Shown: positions 12,347-23,767, counted from the stretch's first letter. The stretch is DNA of 64,000 bases from Parastagonospora avenae f. sp. tritici 18332-5 (GCA_022559985.1 JAFJTR010000021.1:310001-374000); one strand, 5' to 3'. Numbers and translations: made by a program. The notes: a model not told the origin generated them from the letters alone.

Positions 12347-13099
12347 TTTGGAAAGAACTTTGGAAAGATAGAGAAAGATGTTGTTCAATTAAGTTGATTA
12401 AGGGCATTTCTCATATGTTCCTCCATCTTTATGGTACGAACCCTCAGGGTGACAGGCGATCCTTACCCATTTCGGTTACCACCAAAGACGGCCACCTTTC
12501 CAGCTAGCTCACGGTCGTGTACGCGCGAGTTTGGCGATCTGCAACTCCACATTCGCATCTACACGGTAGTGGGTGGGGGCGTGTGATCGGTCTAGAGCCT
12601 GCCGTGCCTGGGAAGGTGCAGTGTCCTCGCGTGGCTAACCTCGGCTTTTCTCCGTATCTGGTTAGCGAAAGCTCTAGCGCCATGGTGGACCCTCCATCTG
12701 AACGGGTTTCAAACCTACAACCATCCATTGACTACAACAACTAGGCCCTAAGTGGCTCTTACCTGCTTCAAATTCGCCAACCAGAGGTGCAAGAGTCTAT
12801 GCCCTGAGCTTTCTGATTCGTTCTTGCTCAGCAAGGACGCGGCTCGGTCCTAGGAGATTGCACATCTCAGATCCTCCACATACCGAACATCGGGACCTAG
12901 ACTTTGATGCCATCGTTCAACAGCAGCATCGTGCGAGTCCGGGTGAGGTGGCAAGGTGGAACTGACAGTCGGCAATGGCAGACAGATCATTCATAATATG
13001 TCTTGTGGCAGTGTGTCCGGAGGCCTACATGTACCTGATCCATTCATTTTGACACCTTAACGAAAAGGCAATACCCTCCCGGATCCCAAAATTATCGCC
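12347..13099. promoter_or_regulatory. Divergent intergenic region between dioxygenase and hydrolase
   Basis: This 753-bp region separates two divergent start codons and should hold both promoters. No additional gene with coding character is visible. Confidence 0.45.
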
Positions 13100-15282
13100 A
13101 TGCCGCTCGCATTTCAAGTTGCCAACCTACAGGTGAAGCCACCAGTGGAGGGGGAGAATGGCTATCAAGGCCTCCGACCACGGAAAGAAGTCTTACCAAG
13201 AGGCTGGCAAAGCCGTGATGAAGCTCGAGTACTTTCGGAGGAGATGATCATCGAACATGATGTTGCTGTCACAGTACGGGATGGCTGTACATTGTACTGC
13301 GACATCTACAGGCCGAACCAGGCGAACAATGATGTGAAGGTACCAGCAATAGTGGCTTGGAGTCCATTTGGGAAGAAATTCAACGGAATAGAGATGATGA
13401 AAAACGTAGCATGGTTCGTGTTATCCATAGTCGAGTTCGTTGCGTGTGCTGATATTTCCAGGGGTTGCGGTGTTCCCAAGGGCTGTCTCAGCGGTCTCGA
13501 ACGATTTGAAGGTCCAGATCCTGCCGAATTTTGCCCACGTGGTTTTGCAGTGGTCAACGTTGATGCAAGAGGTATGTTTGCATTGTGTAGGATGTGTAAG
13601 ATATGTCGCTAACTCAGGCAGGCGCCGGAGATTCTCAAGGTGATATCGTCATCATGGGCAAACAGGAGGGAGAAGACGGCCATGATGTTATTGAGGAACT
13701 GGCTAAGATGGACTGGTAATCCGTATACAGCTGAACGATTTCGAATATCGCTTACCATGAACAGGTGCAATGGCTCTGTCGGTCTGGCTGGGAATTCGCA
13801 TCTTGGTAAGCGATTTGACAATCTTAGTAAGCTACGTGAACTAAAGCTAGACAGGAATTGTTCAGTGGTTTATAGCTGCGGAGAAACCACCATCTCTGAA
13901 AGCTATTGCTCCCTGGGAAGCCTGTGGTGACTTGTATCGCGAACAATTCGTGCGAGGGGGCGCGTGGGACAACGGTCTGTTCGACTTCATCACTCAACAC
14001 GTGATTCGAGGACGGAATGGTTTAGAAGATTTCAAAGAGATGTATCGTCGCTCCAAGCTGATGAATCCATACTGGGAGGATAAGCGGTATGTGACTTCAT
14101 GGTGTCGATGTAGCCTCCAGGCTGACATGAATCTCCAGAGCAAACATCGAGAGCATCAGCATACCAACATACGTTGTTGCGTCATACTCTAGCTTTGTAG
14201 GTCATCGGAACACAGCATAGATTAATATACTGACTTGGACATGAAGGTGCATACTATGGGCTCAGTACGGGGATGGATGCAACTCAGCTCGAAAGACAAG
14301 TGGCTACGCTGGGGTAAGGGATCAACGCACACGCACGTTAGACATATACTGACTTTTTGTGTCATCTCAAGACCCGTATCAGGAATGGTACGATCTCTGG
14401 GCCGTACAAGAATCCATTGACGAACTCGCATCCTTCTTCGACCGGTACCTCAAGAATGAGAACAACGACTGGGAGAAGACGCCACGGGTTCGTATGGCTT
14501 CGCTGATTTACGGGTATGTTTTCAGTCGCTCCGGTATCCGATATTATATACTCATACTCAAGTTTAGTGATAAAGAAGCCATTTACCCTATCATTGAGGA
14601 AGACTTTCCCCTTCTGCGGACGGAATATCGTACACTTTATCTCGGCGCACAGGAAAACTTACAACCGTCGGCACCGGAAAGTACGAGCGCCGTGTCATAC
14701 AACGCCGTCAGCGGGACACAACCGGTGGCGCACGCGAAGTTCAATCTGCGCTTCGACAAGGCTACTAGGCTAATGGGTCTGCCTAAAGCGGTACTCTACA
14801 TGTCGTGTAAAGACTTTGACGACATGGTAGTCTACGTACTGATTCGTAAACTCGACGCTCAAAGCAACCCGATGATAAGCATCAACATTCCGTGGTCAGC
14901 TGCCCCATACAAAAAGGTCGCCGAAATCCCCGAGTCTGATTACAGCAACCTCATGATTTACTACGGCCCGACAGGCGTGCTCCGCGCTTCGCATCGCAAG
15001 ATAGATGCCTCAAAGTCCCTCCACCCTCAATACCCATTCCATCCCCACGACGAGCTGCAAAAGATCACACCAGGAGAAATCGTGAAACTCGAAATCGGAC
15101 TCTGGGCAATGGGTATCGATTTCGAAGCTGGTGAGTCTCTGAGCGTTCAGGTTTCGGGCGAATACCCACTTGTGATGGAGTTTGGAACGAAGAAGATGGA
15201 GATTGAGGACAGGAATAGGGGGACGCATCAAGTGCATGTTGGAGGTGAATATGCAAGCCACATCATCCTACCATTCGTATAG
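13100..15282 (+). CDS. CocE/NonD-type alpha/beta hydrolase (X-Pro dipeptidyl-peptidase S15 family)
   Basis: Nine exons: 13100-13413, 13462-13571, 13622-13715, 13765-13805, 13855-14086, 14139-14196, 14247-14313, 14372-14513 and 14568-15282. They sum to 1773 nt, 590 residues. All eight introns are 48-58 bp with GT..AG ends. The N-terminal half is an S15 hydrolase fold: VTVRDGCTLYCDIYRP, then CPRGFAVVNVDARGAGDSQG, then GLAGNSHLG with candidate nucleophile Ser184. The C-terminal part matches the X-Pro dipeptidyl-peptidase beta-sandwich (PGEIVKLEIGLWAMGIDFEAG). Relatives hydrolyse esters or amides, including cocaine-esterase-like reactions. The intron density is much higher than in neighbouring genes. 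It belongs to the presumptive cluster with the dioxygenase, regulator and transporter. Confidence 0.88.
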
Positions 15283-15633
15283 CTTGTCCAGTATTACGTA
15301 GTCTATGAAGGAATGCCCACCTGATACACCGGCCTGTAAATCTCCAAGACATTACTCACGTACGGTACTATCGTACTGTCAACATGCAATTTTCAGCTCA
15401 GACTATATCAAGACCTGTAGGTGAGACTACTTTGGCATGTATCTCAGATATCGGCCGAACCACAAATACCCTGAATCATTGTGCACATGTCTGCGGAGCG
15501 ATCGAATCGATTGTCGAGTAACTGATGCGATCGGTACAGCCTTTCATGTATTGATCGATGATCATACCATAGATTCAAACGCCATGTATGCCAATAATAG
15601 TCATACACTTCTATTCCCACATGTGAAAATCCC
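15283..15633. other. Convergent intergenic region
   Basis: This 351-bp gap lies between the 3' ends of the CocE/NonD hydrolase and the mitochondrial uS12 gene. No gene is seen. Confidence 0.5.
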
Positions 15634-16271
15634 TTACGCGGCCGTCTTAGGCTTCTTCGTACCGTACTTCGATCTCGATGTGATGCGATTACCGACACCT
15701 CCCTGCGCCTCGTTAGTTTTTTATCATTCGGTGACTATGCAAAACATACCAAATCCAGCGCTCCCCGTACCAAATGGTATTTCACACCCGGACAATCCTG
15801 TGCGCGTCCACCTCTGACCATAACAACCGAATGCTGCTGCACGTTATGACCTGTAATTTCAATCAGCTCATCCCATTACCCCCTCCCTCCTCAAAAGTCG
15901 TAGACCATACCTTCACCAGGAATGTACGCCGTAATGACCTTCCCCGTACTCAACCTCACCCTCGCAATCTTCCTCTCACCCGAATTAGGCTTCTTGGGCT
16001 TCGTCGTGCCCACCTTCAAACACACGCCCTTGAGCTCCGGCCTGTTCTTCAGTTGCGGAGAGCGCAGTTTTCGCGCGCCTTGTGATATCCGGCCTTGGCG
16101 AAGGACTTGAATTAATGTGCATTTGGGCGCGCGTGACGCGGGGAGTGGGCGGAGGGCGAGGTTTTGGAAGGCGGTGGCGGTGATTGAGGGTTGTGCGGAC
16201 CGGAGGTGCGTAAAGGGAGATTTTGAGAGAGCGGACGGCCGCAAAAGGCGGCGGAGAAATGTGACGTGCAT
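15634..16271 (-). CDS. MRPS12: Mitochondrial small-subunit ribosomal protein uS12m
   Basis: Three exons, 16271-15911, 15850-15750 and 15702-15634, give 176 residues. Introns are 15910-15851 (GTATGG/ACAG) and 15749-15703 (GTATGT/GCAG). The core is unmistakably S12: GVCLKVGTTKPKKPNSGERK, ARVRLSTGKVITAYIPGEGH, then VVMVRGGRAQDCPGVKYHLV. GEG|HN exists only after splicing. A basic, Arg-rich N-terminus (MHVTFLRRLLRPSALSKSP) looks like a mitochondrial targeting peptide, so this is the nuclear-encoded organellar protein of the decoding centre. An upstream in-frame Met at 16310 is possible, but the 16271 start gives a more typical presequence. Confidence 0.95.
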
Positions 16272-17700
16272 GGTGGTTGCTGGGGCGTGGTGTTGAGGTT
16301 CACGATGCATAAAAGTTGAAGATGCGATGGTGGATGACTAAGCAGCGTCATCACCATTGAGACCAGACGGTGAGCTTCTGACTTCCACAACACCATCCTT
16401 TGTTTTCCATTTCTACTCGGGTTTCCGCCAAAACTAAGATGGTATTCCATTTGGGCATTGCTTGCACGTGTTCTAGCGACATACAACCCAGACAGTCATG
16501 ACTGTCATTGCCGCAAATCATACCCGTGGGGGTACATCAGTCGATCTATTCATCACTCTTGCAAGGACATATATACTGTCCATCTCCATCCAAGAATGTG
16601 TACAAATAGCTGATCCGACGGCTGATGGTAAAAACGAAGCGGGGGTACTTTATGGGCGTGGACGCGGCCACGGTGCGACGGTGCGTCAGGCCTAGCACAC
16701 TCACGACTTAATTTCAACATCAAGATCGAAGTCTATTGAGACACTTCATTGGCGTGTCAAGCATCTAGATGATTCTATCGGCCTGTAGCAGTGCTTCGAC
16801 GTAACACAATTCCGCGTCTCCTTGCTTACTCCCTCCCCATCGACCAACTGCCCATCTTGGCACAGGAATGCCCATCCGATCCATCCATATAGCGCAACGC
16901 GCCTGTCCCGAGTTTCCCTCTCCACTCCTCTCCGAACCCTCGTTTACCCACAAAGCTGACCTTCCCTACCCGATCGTTGATTTTACCCACGCTGGTTCCA
17001 CCCCTTCACTGCCCCCCAAAAGTTACCCCGTTTGTTATTTTTGTTTTTGTTATTCTTGCTTACCAACACTCTCTCCCCGTTACATCCTCATTGATCTAGC
17101 GATCGTTACCGACGCATTTCGATAACATGAAAGCCATTGGCTACTTGTTGGCTGCGGCCAACCCTGTTCTCAGGGATCGCCGCCCAGGTGAGTGGAATTC
17201 CAGGTTATGCCTGTGTGCTCAAGCTCGGTGTTTTGTGCTTATCTTTTGCTCCTGGATCGAATCCAAACGACCGAACGCGAACGAACCCGACCGAACGTAT
17301 TGAGAGAAGCAAGGGGCGGAAGTGGTCAAGAAGTTGGATTCTCAAGACGTGGAAGCATCAAGATGTTGGAGCATCAAGAAGTGGGAGCATCAGGAAGCTG
17401 TCACAAACCTAGGATGTGGGATTCACTGGCAGTGGACAAACAATGCGAGGATGCTGTTGCGACTGCAGGAGAAGTTCGATTGACTAGCAGCTGTGCTTCT
17501 AAGGAATCAGGCTTACTACACAACGTGTCGCTTTTGAATCGCGGCTGATTTTCAAAAGTTTATTGACGTGCCACTTGTTGTCATGATGACCTTGCGATGT
17601 GCCTCCGTGTGAGTCGGGTACAAAATCTCACATTCGTTTTCTACCATCTTGCGAGTAGTTACTAGGTACAACTCTATACCCTTCCAAGGCACAACAGCTG
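16272..17700. other. Intergenic, 1.4 kb, with orphan start and degenerate short repeat
   Basis: A pyrimidine-rich stretch near 17000-17100 is followed by an ATG at 17127. It opens a 21-codon frame ending at a good donor (GTGAGT near 17175), but no convincing second exon follows. Around 17350-17400 a motif like GAGCATCAAGAAGTGG is repeated three times imperfectly. No full gene is supported. Confidence 0.4.
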
Positions 17701-18502
17701 TACCAGCCAGACGCTAAAAAAGCTCAAGACACTGTCTCAGTACCGACAGATTATCGATGCCTTGATCCCGCAGGAACCCAACATCACCAAGCCATACCTC
17801 TGGCACAGCGATCTGCACAGTGATAGTATATACGTCGATCCGGACGACCTAGGAAAGCTCACGAGCATCATTGACTGGCAATCATGTCACGCCCCATCAC
17901 TCTTCAACAACAATCCCCACCCCGTCTTTCTTAAATTGGACGGCTTTGAGCCTGAAAACCTCGATCTCGCGCCAAGCTCAAAGCTCTCTGGGCTCTCCAC
18001 TGAGAATAGGTCGGCTGCAGTGGGCGAGTACGCTGTTCAAGATGTGTTCATTGAGTGGCGTACGCTAGTGCACGCAAAAACCCCAGCTTTATACCAGGCG
18101 GTAAAATACTGCAAGACGGCAGCACACAAGCTGATAAACCTGTCGAATCGGATGTACGAATATGGCGAAGCGCACTTCCAGTCACTTCTGGTAGACCTAA
18201 AGGACACATGCGGAGACCTTCCCACCGTCACTAGCGACGCGCCATTCCCTTTCAGCTTCTCAGAAGAGGATATTGAGCGTATCAAACAAAATGCCGATGC
18301 TGCAATGGCAGGCGCCGACCTTGCTACGGCAGCGAAAAAGGGTTTGGGCGATTTGTGGCCGGAAAAAGTATCCGTTGAACACGAGCAGCATGATGAGTGC
18401 AAAGCTGCTCTTGGCAACGTCAAAGGCTTTATGTTAGAGCAATTAGCTGAGACAGATGAGCAGCGGGAGGAATGTGAGCGTCATTGGCCCTTTGATTGAG
18501 CT
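17701..18502 (+). pseudogene. N-terminally truncated aminoglycoside-phosphotransferase-like (APH family) kinase fragment
   Basis: The readable frame runs from about 17700 to a stop at 18500 and encodes about 265 residues. It contains the APH catalytic signature WHSDLHSDSIYVDP and the downstream metal-binding IIDWQ. The tail ETDEQREECERHWPFD is typical of fungal APH-fold proteins. The N-terminal half of the family, with its nucleotide-binding lobe, is absent: upstream the frame hits a stop at 17663, and no upstream exon encodes the missing part. The usual Asn after LHxD is Ser here (LHSDS). Both points suggest a decayed gene or a partial copy. A short functional protein starting from a cryptic upstream exon is a less likely alternative. 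Confidence 0.6.
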
Positions 18503-20026
18503 CTGATAGATGATTGTACCGAGGTGTGCTGTGGTAAGCAATTTACGAAAAGGCACAAAGATCTGCGCACTAAGCACGCATATAAGCTCAGCCGTTATGG
18601 GGCTATCTTAGTTGACTTCAAGGCGTACCTGCATTTCGCGAACCGACACGTCACACAAGGCTGGAGGTGCTCGATTGAGTGGCAGAGGGCAACATGGCGG
18701 TACTAGACAATGTGAATATGCATTCAGTAGCATAGCAGGTAGTCTAATGTCGCATATGCAGCAGTGCATCTACGGCTAGCCCTGGCAAACTATTATATAG
18801 CACTTGTGACCAGCTCGGTGAGCTACCCCAACAACGATGCCGCAAGACGCACCCTGGATTATCCCGCACTGGCGTAGATCGCCCGCTATTGTCACTGTAG
18901 TTTCTCCGGTCGTACTCAACCTGGCCTTGAACCCCTAGGGAGAAAGGTACTACAAACAGCATCATGCACTCTAGCAGCTTCTCTACCATGTTTGCGAAGT
19001 TGAGGGATGGCTCCTCGTTGGTCACATGTGGGTGACAAACCTCGCCCAGCGCAAGGTACACAGCATGCAGAAGGTCTTAAGAGTCCACACGCATCAGGCC
19101 AGTGAGCTGGACCAGCAAAAGCGAGATGAGGGCATGCACGGTCCTTGCGGGCTGCACGATCTAATCGCCCTCGCTGGCGGATAGGTAGAAAGCTTGTCCG
19201 CATGAAGTCGGTTTCGTCCTGGAATGGCTAAGTCAACTAACCCTTCCGGCCATGCCGGACTTTGAGAAAGGTCACCACACCGCAACGGTGTATGTCGGAG
19301 AGGCAAAGACTCCGGGTGTGTTGACAATGCTGAACTGCGCGCATACTATCAGCTGCCGCGGGCGTAGGTCTAGATTCTTCCCGCATGAGTTACTCGCTTT
19401 GAGCTTAAGAATAAGGCGGTACGCTCGAAAGTCTAAGAGGGAATTAGGCGTTGTGTTCTCCTGCGTGTCGTATAGGTTAAGCAAATTTATACGCTCAGAC
19501 GGGTCTTAGAGATGCTACACAGCAAGGTCCGCAGGCAAGGAAACGGGGTACTGTATACGTGACTGCTTTTTGTCGCTGGCCATGAAGTCGTAAACCTTGA
19601 TGGAGTTTAACGTTCGTTGATATGTGAAATAATCGTCTATTTTCCCTTTTTACTTCTTCACATCCGCAGGCTTCTCTGTAGACGGAGACGATGGCTTCTT
19701 CGCAGCTGGAGGCGATGGCTTTTTCGCAGCCGGGGGCGATGGCTTCTGCCGGGCGGCAAGCTGACTGTGGGGGCTTCGATGCTGCGCTGGACCATTGGGC
19801 AAAACACCGACTGCCTCGTCGGTGGGATGGTTAGCATCATGCCTCTGAATACATTCAGGATGCCTCACTGTACTACAAACGTAGTAGTGCACTGTGTATC
19901 CAGTCAGCCCGTGGTGCATGCCGATCCAGTGACAATATCTAGATTGAAATCACCGATAGATTTGCATCTACAACTCTCTAATGTATTGTTCTACAAGATC
20001 AAAAAAGTTCGTCGCCTCGAACGCGC
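18503..20026. other. Gene-poor 1.5 kb stretch
   Basis: No supported gene. Frames are short and lack splice continuity. The only structure I see is the 24-bp repeat near 19.7 kb, listed separately. Confidence 0.45.
19689..19760 (-). repeat. Three 24-bp tandem repeat units with Pro/Lys coding potential
   Basis: Units 19689-19712, 19713-19736 and 19737-19760 share CGATGGCTTCTTCGCAG-like sequence, the third being more diverged. On the minus strand they read KPSPPAAK repeats and end in a short Pro/Lys-rich tail with a stop near 19650. This could be the C-terminus of a small or decayed gene, but no convincing N-terminal exon was found. Confidence 0.5.
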
Positions 20027-21247
20027 CTACTGATAGAGGTAATCATACTGCTTCTTCAACCTCCCAAAGCCGATCCTTGGCTTATACTCCGCGACCTTGT
20101 TGGCGCCAAAGTCATACACCGAGTAGTAACGTTTCAAGAACGAGGCACCTACCAACGCAAAATTCGATGTACCGCTGCCATCAAATGGAGGCATACACGT
20201 TCCACCTGGCTGGAAGAATTCATCACCGCGAATGGAGAACGAGACGTCATCTTTTGGATCGCCATCGCCAAGGGTCAAAGTCACAGCCCATGAAGCGTTC
20301 GAATGCTTGCATTCCATGACTTCCTCATGGCTGTAGAGCTTGGTGAGGTTCCATCCCATATTATAGTACATGGCTGCGAGGGTTTCCTCGGGAACCGCGA
20401 GAGTTCCAGCTCCAGTATCGAATACGGCTCTTCCAGATGTGAACATGTTCCAAGTTACGTTGGTGCGTAGGTAGGTACCAGGGGCTATTGCTGTTGAAGG
20501 CAATTTGCCATGATGGATGTCGACTTTGGCATTTGGGTCGGAAGCGTTCTGTGCAACGAGAATATTGACGCTCCGTAGTGGCGCACGCCACAACTGGTAC
20601 GGGTCTTCCTTGTGTAAAGGAGTGAATATCGTTTCGCCTTCCACGTAAGTGTCTTCTTTGCTGCCGCCGATCGTCAATACACCGTCTTGCGCACCCTCGT
20701 CCTTCAAGTTCGTGCCGTAGAACAGGCCAAAGCGCGGAGCATCTAGCTTGTTCTCCCATAGTAGCGTTTCAACAAGAGTGGACGTATTCGGCTCTGCAAT
20801 GGAGGAGAATCCAAGGCCAAGGAAGCCATCAGCAGTGATTTGACCCCAGCTTGACTCATTGGCGGAAAGAAATGTTTGATTCCATTCCAATTTATCGTCC
20901 AGGAGGCTGTAGGCGTCCTGGTAGATGTCTCCAGCAACCTTGCCGCCCAAGTAAGGAATGCTCCCCGCAGAGCCAAGGTCTTTGGCTGTAGAAGAGGCTG
21001 ATGCATTGTACTTCTGTCGGGTATAGTATGCTGCACTATAATCTGGACAAGATTCGTCGGTGCAATCCGTATTGACGATGAAAATAGTCGACGAGCCGGT
21101 GTCGAACAACAGTCGGTGTTCTTTGGGCGGCGTTCCGATGTCAACCCTGACGCTGGGGTATGAATTCTTGATTGCGACTGGTAGGTCGAGCACAGCCGCT
21201 GATGCTATGGCAGTGATGGCCAGAAGCCTTGTGATCTTGGCGACCAT
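20027..21247 (-). CDS. Secreted pepsin-like aspartic protease (family A1)
   Basis: A single exon of 406 residues. It has a signal peptide (MVAKITRLLAITAIASAAV) and two catalytic motifs: DTGS at residues 49-52 (LLFDTGSSTIFIV) and DTGA at 277-280 (AVFDTGAGTLAVP). The spacing and length fit A1 peptidases. The propeptide is very short or absent, since the mature-like YPSVRVDIGTPP begins about residue 30. There are many N-glycosylation sequons (for example NASAS, NQTF, NVTW). No GPI-anchor-like hydrophobic C-terminus is present, so it is probably secreted in soluble form. The neighbour at 22 kb is also a predicted secreted protein. Confidence 0.93.
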   Translation of the reverse strand: MVAKITRLLAITAIASAAVLDLPVAIKNSYPSVRVDIGTPPKEHRLLFDTGSSTIFIVNTDCTDESCPDYSAAYYTRQKYNASASSTAKDLGSAGSIPYLGGKVAGDIYQDAYSLLDDKLEWNQTFLSANESSWGQITADGFLGLGFSSIAEPNTSTLVETLLWENKLDAPRFGLFYGTNLKDEGAQDGVLTIGGSKEDTYVEGETIFTPLHKEDPYQLWRAPLRSVNILVAQNASDPNAKVDIHHGKLPSTAIAPGTYLRTNVTWNMFTSGRAVFDTGAGTLAVPEETLAAMYYNMGWNLTKLYSHEEVMECKHSNASWAVTLTLGDGDPKDDVSFSIRGDEFFQPGGTCMPPFDGSGTSNFALVGASFLKRYYSVYDFGANKVAEYKPRIGFGRLKKQYDYLYQ

Positions 21248-22093
21248 GATTGGTGAATCCTTGGGATGAGAATGAACCCGTAGACTTCAAATTTGAAAAG
21301 ACGATGATGGTGGATAGAAGCTTTATAATATGCTAGCGACGGACAACAGCGGAAGGCAAGTACATGACGTTGCACTAAACTCTAACATAACAGGAGCTCG
21401 TATGCACAGAACCTCCTATTTTAAGGACAACGGTCTTCTGGAAAGCCTCGACGACAAATTGAGCCTTCGGACCGATTTAAGCGGATGACACTAGGTTGTA
21501 ACTGCACTAGCGCGTGACGTTGACCAATAGATCGGCTCGAGAAAAGCCACCATCGTTGCCGCTCGTCGCGGGTAGGGCTGGAAGGATTGCGTGCAAAACT
21601 GATCTAATGCACTTCAAACTGAATCAAACTCACGATGCAGGACGACTACACCCTGAGTGCAGAAGTTGTCTATCAATGCGAGTGCACGACAGGGTTCAAT
21701 GGTGGGGCGTGAGCGATCCTCATCTTGCCGAAAAGAACCCGCACGCCCCTTAAATAAACGTTGTAAATCACCGCCGATTATCCCGTTTTCCAAGCATCCC
21801 GTCATCACCCTTCGTGCGCGGTAACATCAGTACAACAGAACGAGGCTGCTGCACTTCGTCAGCCATGATCTGCGCCTTGTTGACCTCACCATTCGTCTTG
21901 TAGAGCACCCTTCAAAGCCCTGGCTTACGTCATCGTGCTGCTACAATTATTGGACATAACAAAATAACATTTAGAACTTCTATGCTAGTTGTGAGCAAGT
22001 GGAGGTATCTTAGTCAGGCTGTTGTGGCATTTGTACGACATTGTGTATGGAACTCCATGACTCCGGCGAATCATTCCTCTTCAAGCTCGTCCT
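21248..22093. other. Intergenic, no gene seen
   Basis: This 846-bp stretch lies upstream of the protease and downstream of the DUF8021 gene. Nothing beyond short shadow frames is visible. Confidence 0.5.
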
Positions 22094-22948
22094 TCAACGC
22101 CCACAATTTGTCGTCGCACAAACTGTTGTCTCGTGGATATACCGGATCTTCCCCCCTTCAACTCTGACCATATTGGTACTGGGCGTGCCGTCTGGCCTTG
22201 TCATATCGATGAATGGAAAATTGTTCAAGATCCCAACGGCACCCATTTCCTCGTCGATGACATAGCGACGATTGCCAGCTCCAGCGAAAGGCTTCGGGAA
22301 CTCGGGCATGAAGCAGGTGTTCGTTGAGGTGTTCTTGGTATCCGTATACGCGCCGCCTTCGAGACGAGCGCACGGCGTGCCGTACGGGGCTTTGACTTTG
22401 CCATCTGCCCAACTGTCGAGGTATGCATCGGCTGCAGCTCTGATGATGGCGCGACTATCACGCTTCGCTTGTGGTATAGGTCTCCAGGACTCTTTCTTGG
22501 ACCAATAGAGATGTCCAGTCGCATTGAAGACCCAGTCGCCGGTGTCTGCGATGACGGATTGGATCGCGGTTACCCCGTTACCGCTCACGAGCATTCGTGT
22601 GTCTATCACGTAGGGATGGCTGTTTGTGGCGGCTGATATCTCGACAAAGGTTGAGCAGTCTGTTGTGTCGAGAAGGCTGCGGCTAAGATCAATGACAATC
22701 GCTTGGCTGAGGATGCCTGTCGTGATGTCGGTCATGACTTCATTTTCTGCGTATGTGGTATTTGTGGTTCGGGGTAGTAAATTTGGATTCCCAGCGACTT
22801 GTGCTGCGAGGTAGGTGGTGACGGTGTTCTGAAGCACTGTGCGATTGCAGGTTGCTGAGACTTGGGTAACCACACCAAGCAAGGCAAGTAGGGCTACGAG
22901 CATTGTAGCTTCTGTCATCTTAAAGACACTTGCGCAAGATTTGGACAC
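22094..22948 (-). CDS. Secreted DUF8021-domain protein
   Basis: A single exon of up to 284 residues. A signal peptide lies at about residues 12-32 (MLVALLALLGVVTQVSATC), so translation could also start at the Met at residue 11. The body matches the fungal DUF8021 pattern: TYAENEVMTDITTGILSQA, HPYVIDTRMLVSGNGV, DTGDWVFNATGHLYW, then GTPCARLEGGAYTD and RRYVIDEEMGAV, ending GKIRYIHETTVC. Conserved Cys pairs suggest an extracellular, disulfide-stabilised fold. The function of this family is unknown to me. Confidence 0.85.
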   Translation of the reverse strand: MSKSCASVFKMTEATMLVALLALLGVVTQVSATCNRTVLQNTVTTYLAAQVAGNPNLLPRTTNTTYAENEVMTDITTGILSQAIVIDLSRSLLDTTDCSTFVEISAATNSHPYVIDTRMLVSGNGVTAIQSVIADTGDWVFNATGHLYWSKKESWRPIPQAKRDSRAIIRAAADAYLDSWADGKVKAPYGTPCARLEGGAYTDTKNTSTNTCFMPEFPKPFAGAGNRRYVIDEEMGAVGILNNFPFIDMTRPDGTPSTNMVRVEGGKIRYIHETTVCATTNCGR

Positions 22949-23374
22949 TCTCCAGCGCGATAGTGGGACTGTCGTTGTGGTTATAGGATGGAAGCATGTG
23001 GGGCTTCAGGGATGTTCTAAAATCCACCTCATCCATATTGCACATTCATTGATCAACGAGTGCCGAACCACATTCTGGGGTACATCAACTATCAGACAGA
23101 AAAAGGTAGGTGGAGGTGGGTGTAATGTATCTTATTTACGAACAATTGAATAGAGCCCGAACAAATAGCCTGATCTCCTTCGTATCATCATCACTAACCA
23201 GACCAGCCGGCCGACGACAAGTGAGCATTTCTAGCATGTAGTGTCCCAGCAAAATAAGCCAGATAGGCGCCACTGAAGATCTTCCAGACGTCGCAAAAAG
23301 AAAACGCCATGTCCCAGCCAGCACACCTCCGCTGCATCCTCGAACATCGGACTAACCGACAGCACAACTTCTAA
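22949..23374. other. Intergenic, no gene seen
   Basis: This 426-bp gap between two minus-strand genes should contain the DUF8021 promoter. No gene or repeat was seen. Confidence 0.5.
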
Positions 23375-23767
23375 TCAAGCCTCAGCGAAGATCACAGGCT
23401 TCGCTGCAAGCTCTGAGAGAGCCTTGGCGCATGCGATTTCGGCACACGTGTGCTCTCTGCGCTTCGATGATCGCTTCTTGACGCCAGCGTCGCGCACTAC
23501 AGACTTCTTGGTAATACGCTTGATAGGTGCAGGTGGAGAAGAGGGTGGCTTAACAGCTTTCAGGACGTCGTCTATGGCGCGGCGGACCTTGTGCTTGATT
23601 TGGCCGGGTGAGTAGCGGCCGACGTTGATCAGATCGCGGGCCTCCTTGACGATGTGCTGGATTTCGAGGCGGTCGTGGGTGCGCGTGCGGTACGGGAGAG
23701 TCTTGGTGGCATCGAGAAGGAGACGGGAGAGACCTGCGCTGAGGCGGGTATAGTTGAGCGGTGTCAT
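23375..23767 (-). CDS. Hypothetical small basic protein
   Basis: A single exon of 130 residues. The start at 23767 (MTPLNYTRLSAGLSRLLLD) follows a His/Leu-rich upstream stretch that looks untranslated. The N-terminal ~65 residues are predicted helical (THDRLEIQHIVKEARDL, then KHKVRRAIDDVLKAV). The rest is Pro- then Lys/Arg-rich (KKSVVRDAGVKKRSSKRREH). I recognise no family. The basic tail could be a nuclear localisation signal, which is inference only. Confidence 0.6.
   Translation of the reverse strand: MTPLNYTRLSAGLSRLLLDATKTLPYRTRTHDRLEIQHIVKEARDLINVGRYSPGQIKHKVRRAIDDVLKAVKPPSSPPAPIKRITKKSVVRDAGVKKRSSKRREHTCAEIACAKALSELAAKPVIFAEA

Noticed and set aside
17137..17548. Two overlapping plus-strand frames near 17.2-17.5 kb
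   Set aside because: They run across a good donor site and a degenerate repeat, and show no domain or codon-like constraint.
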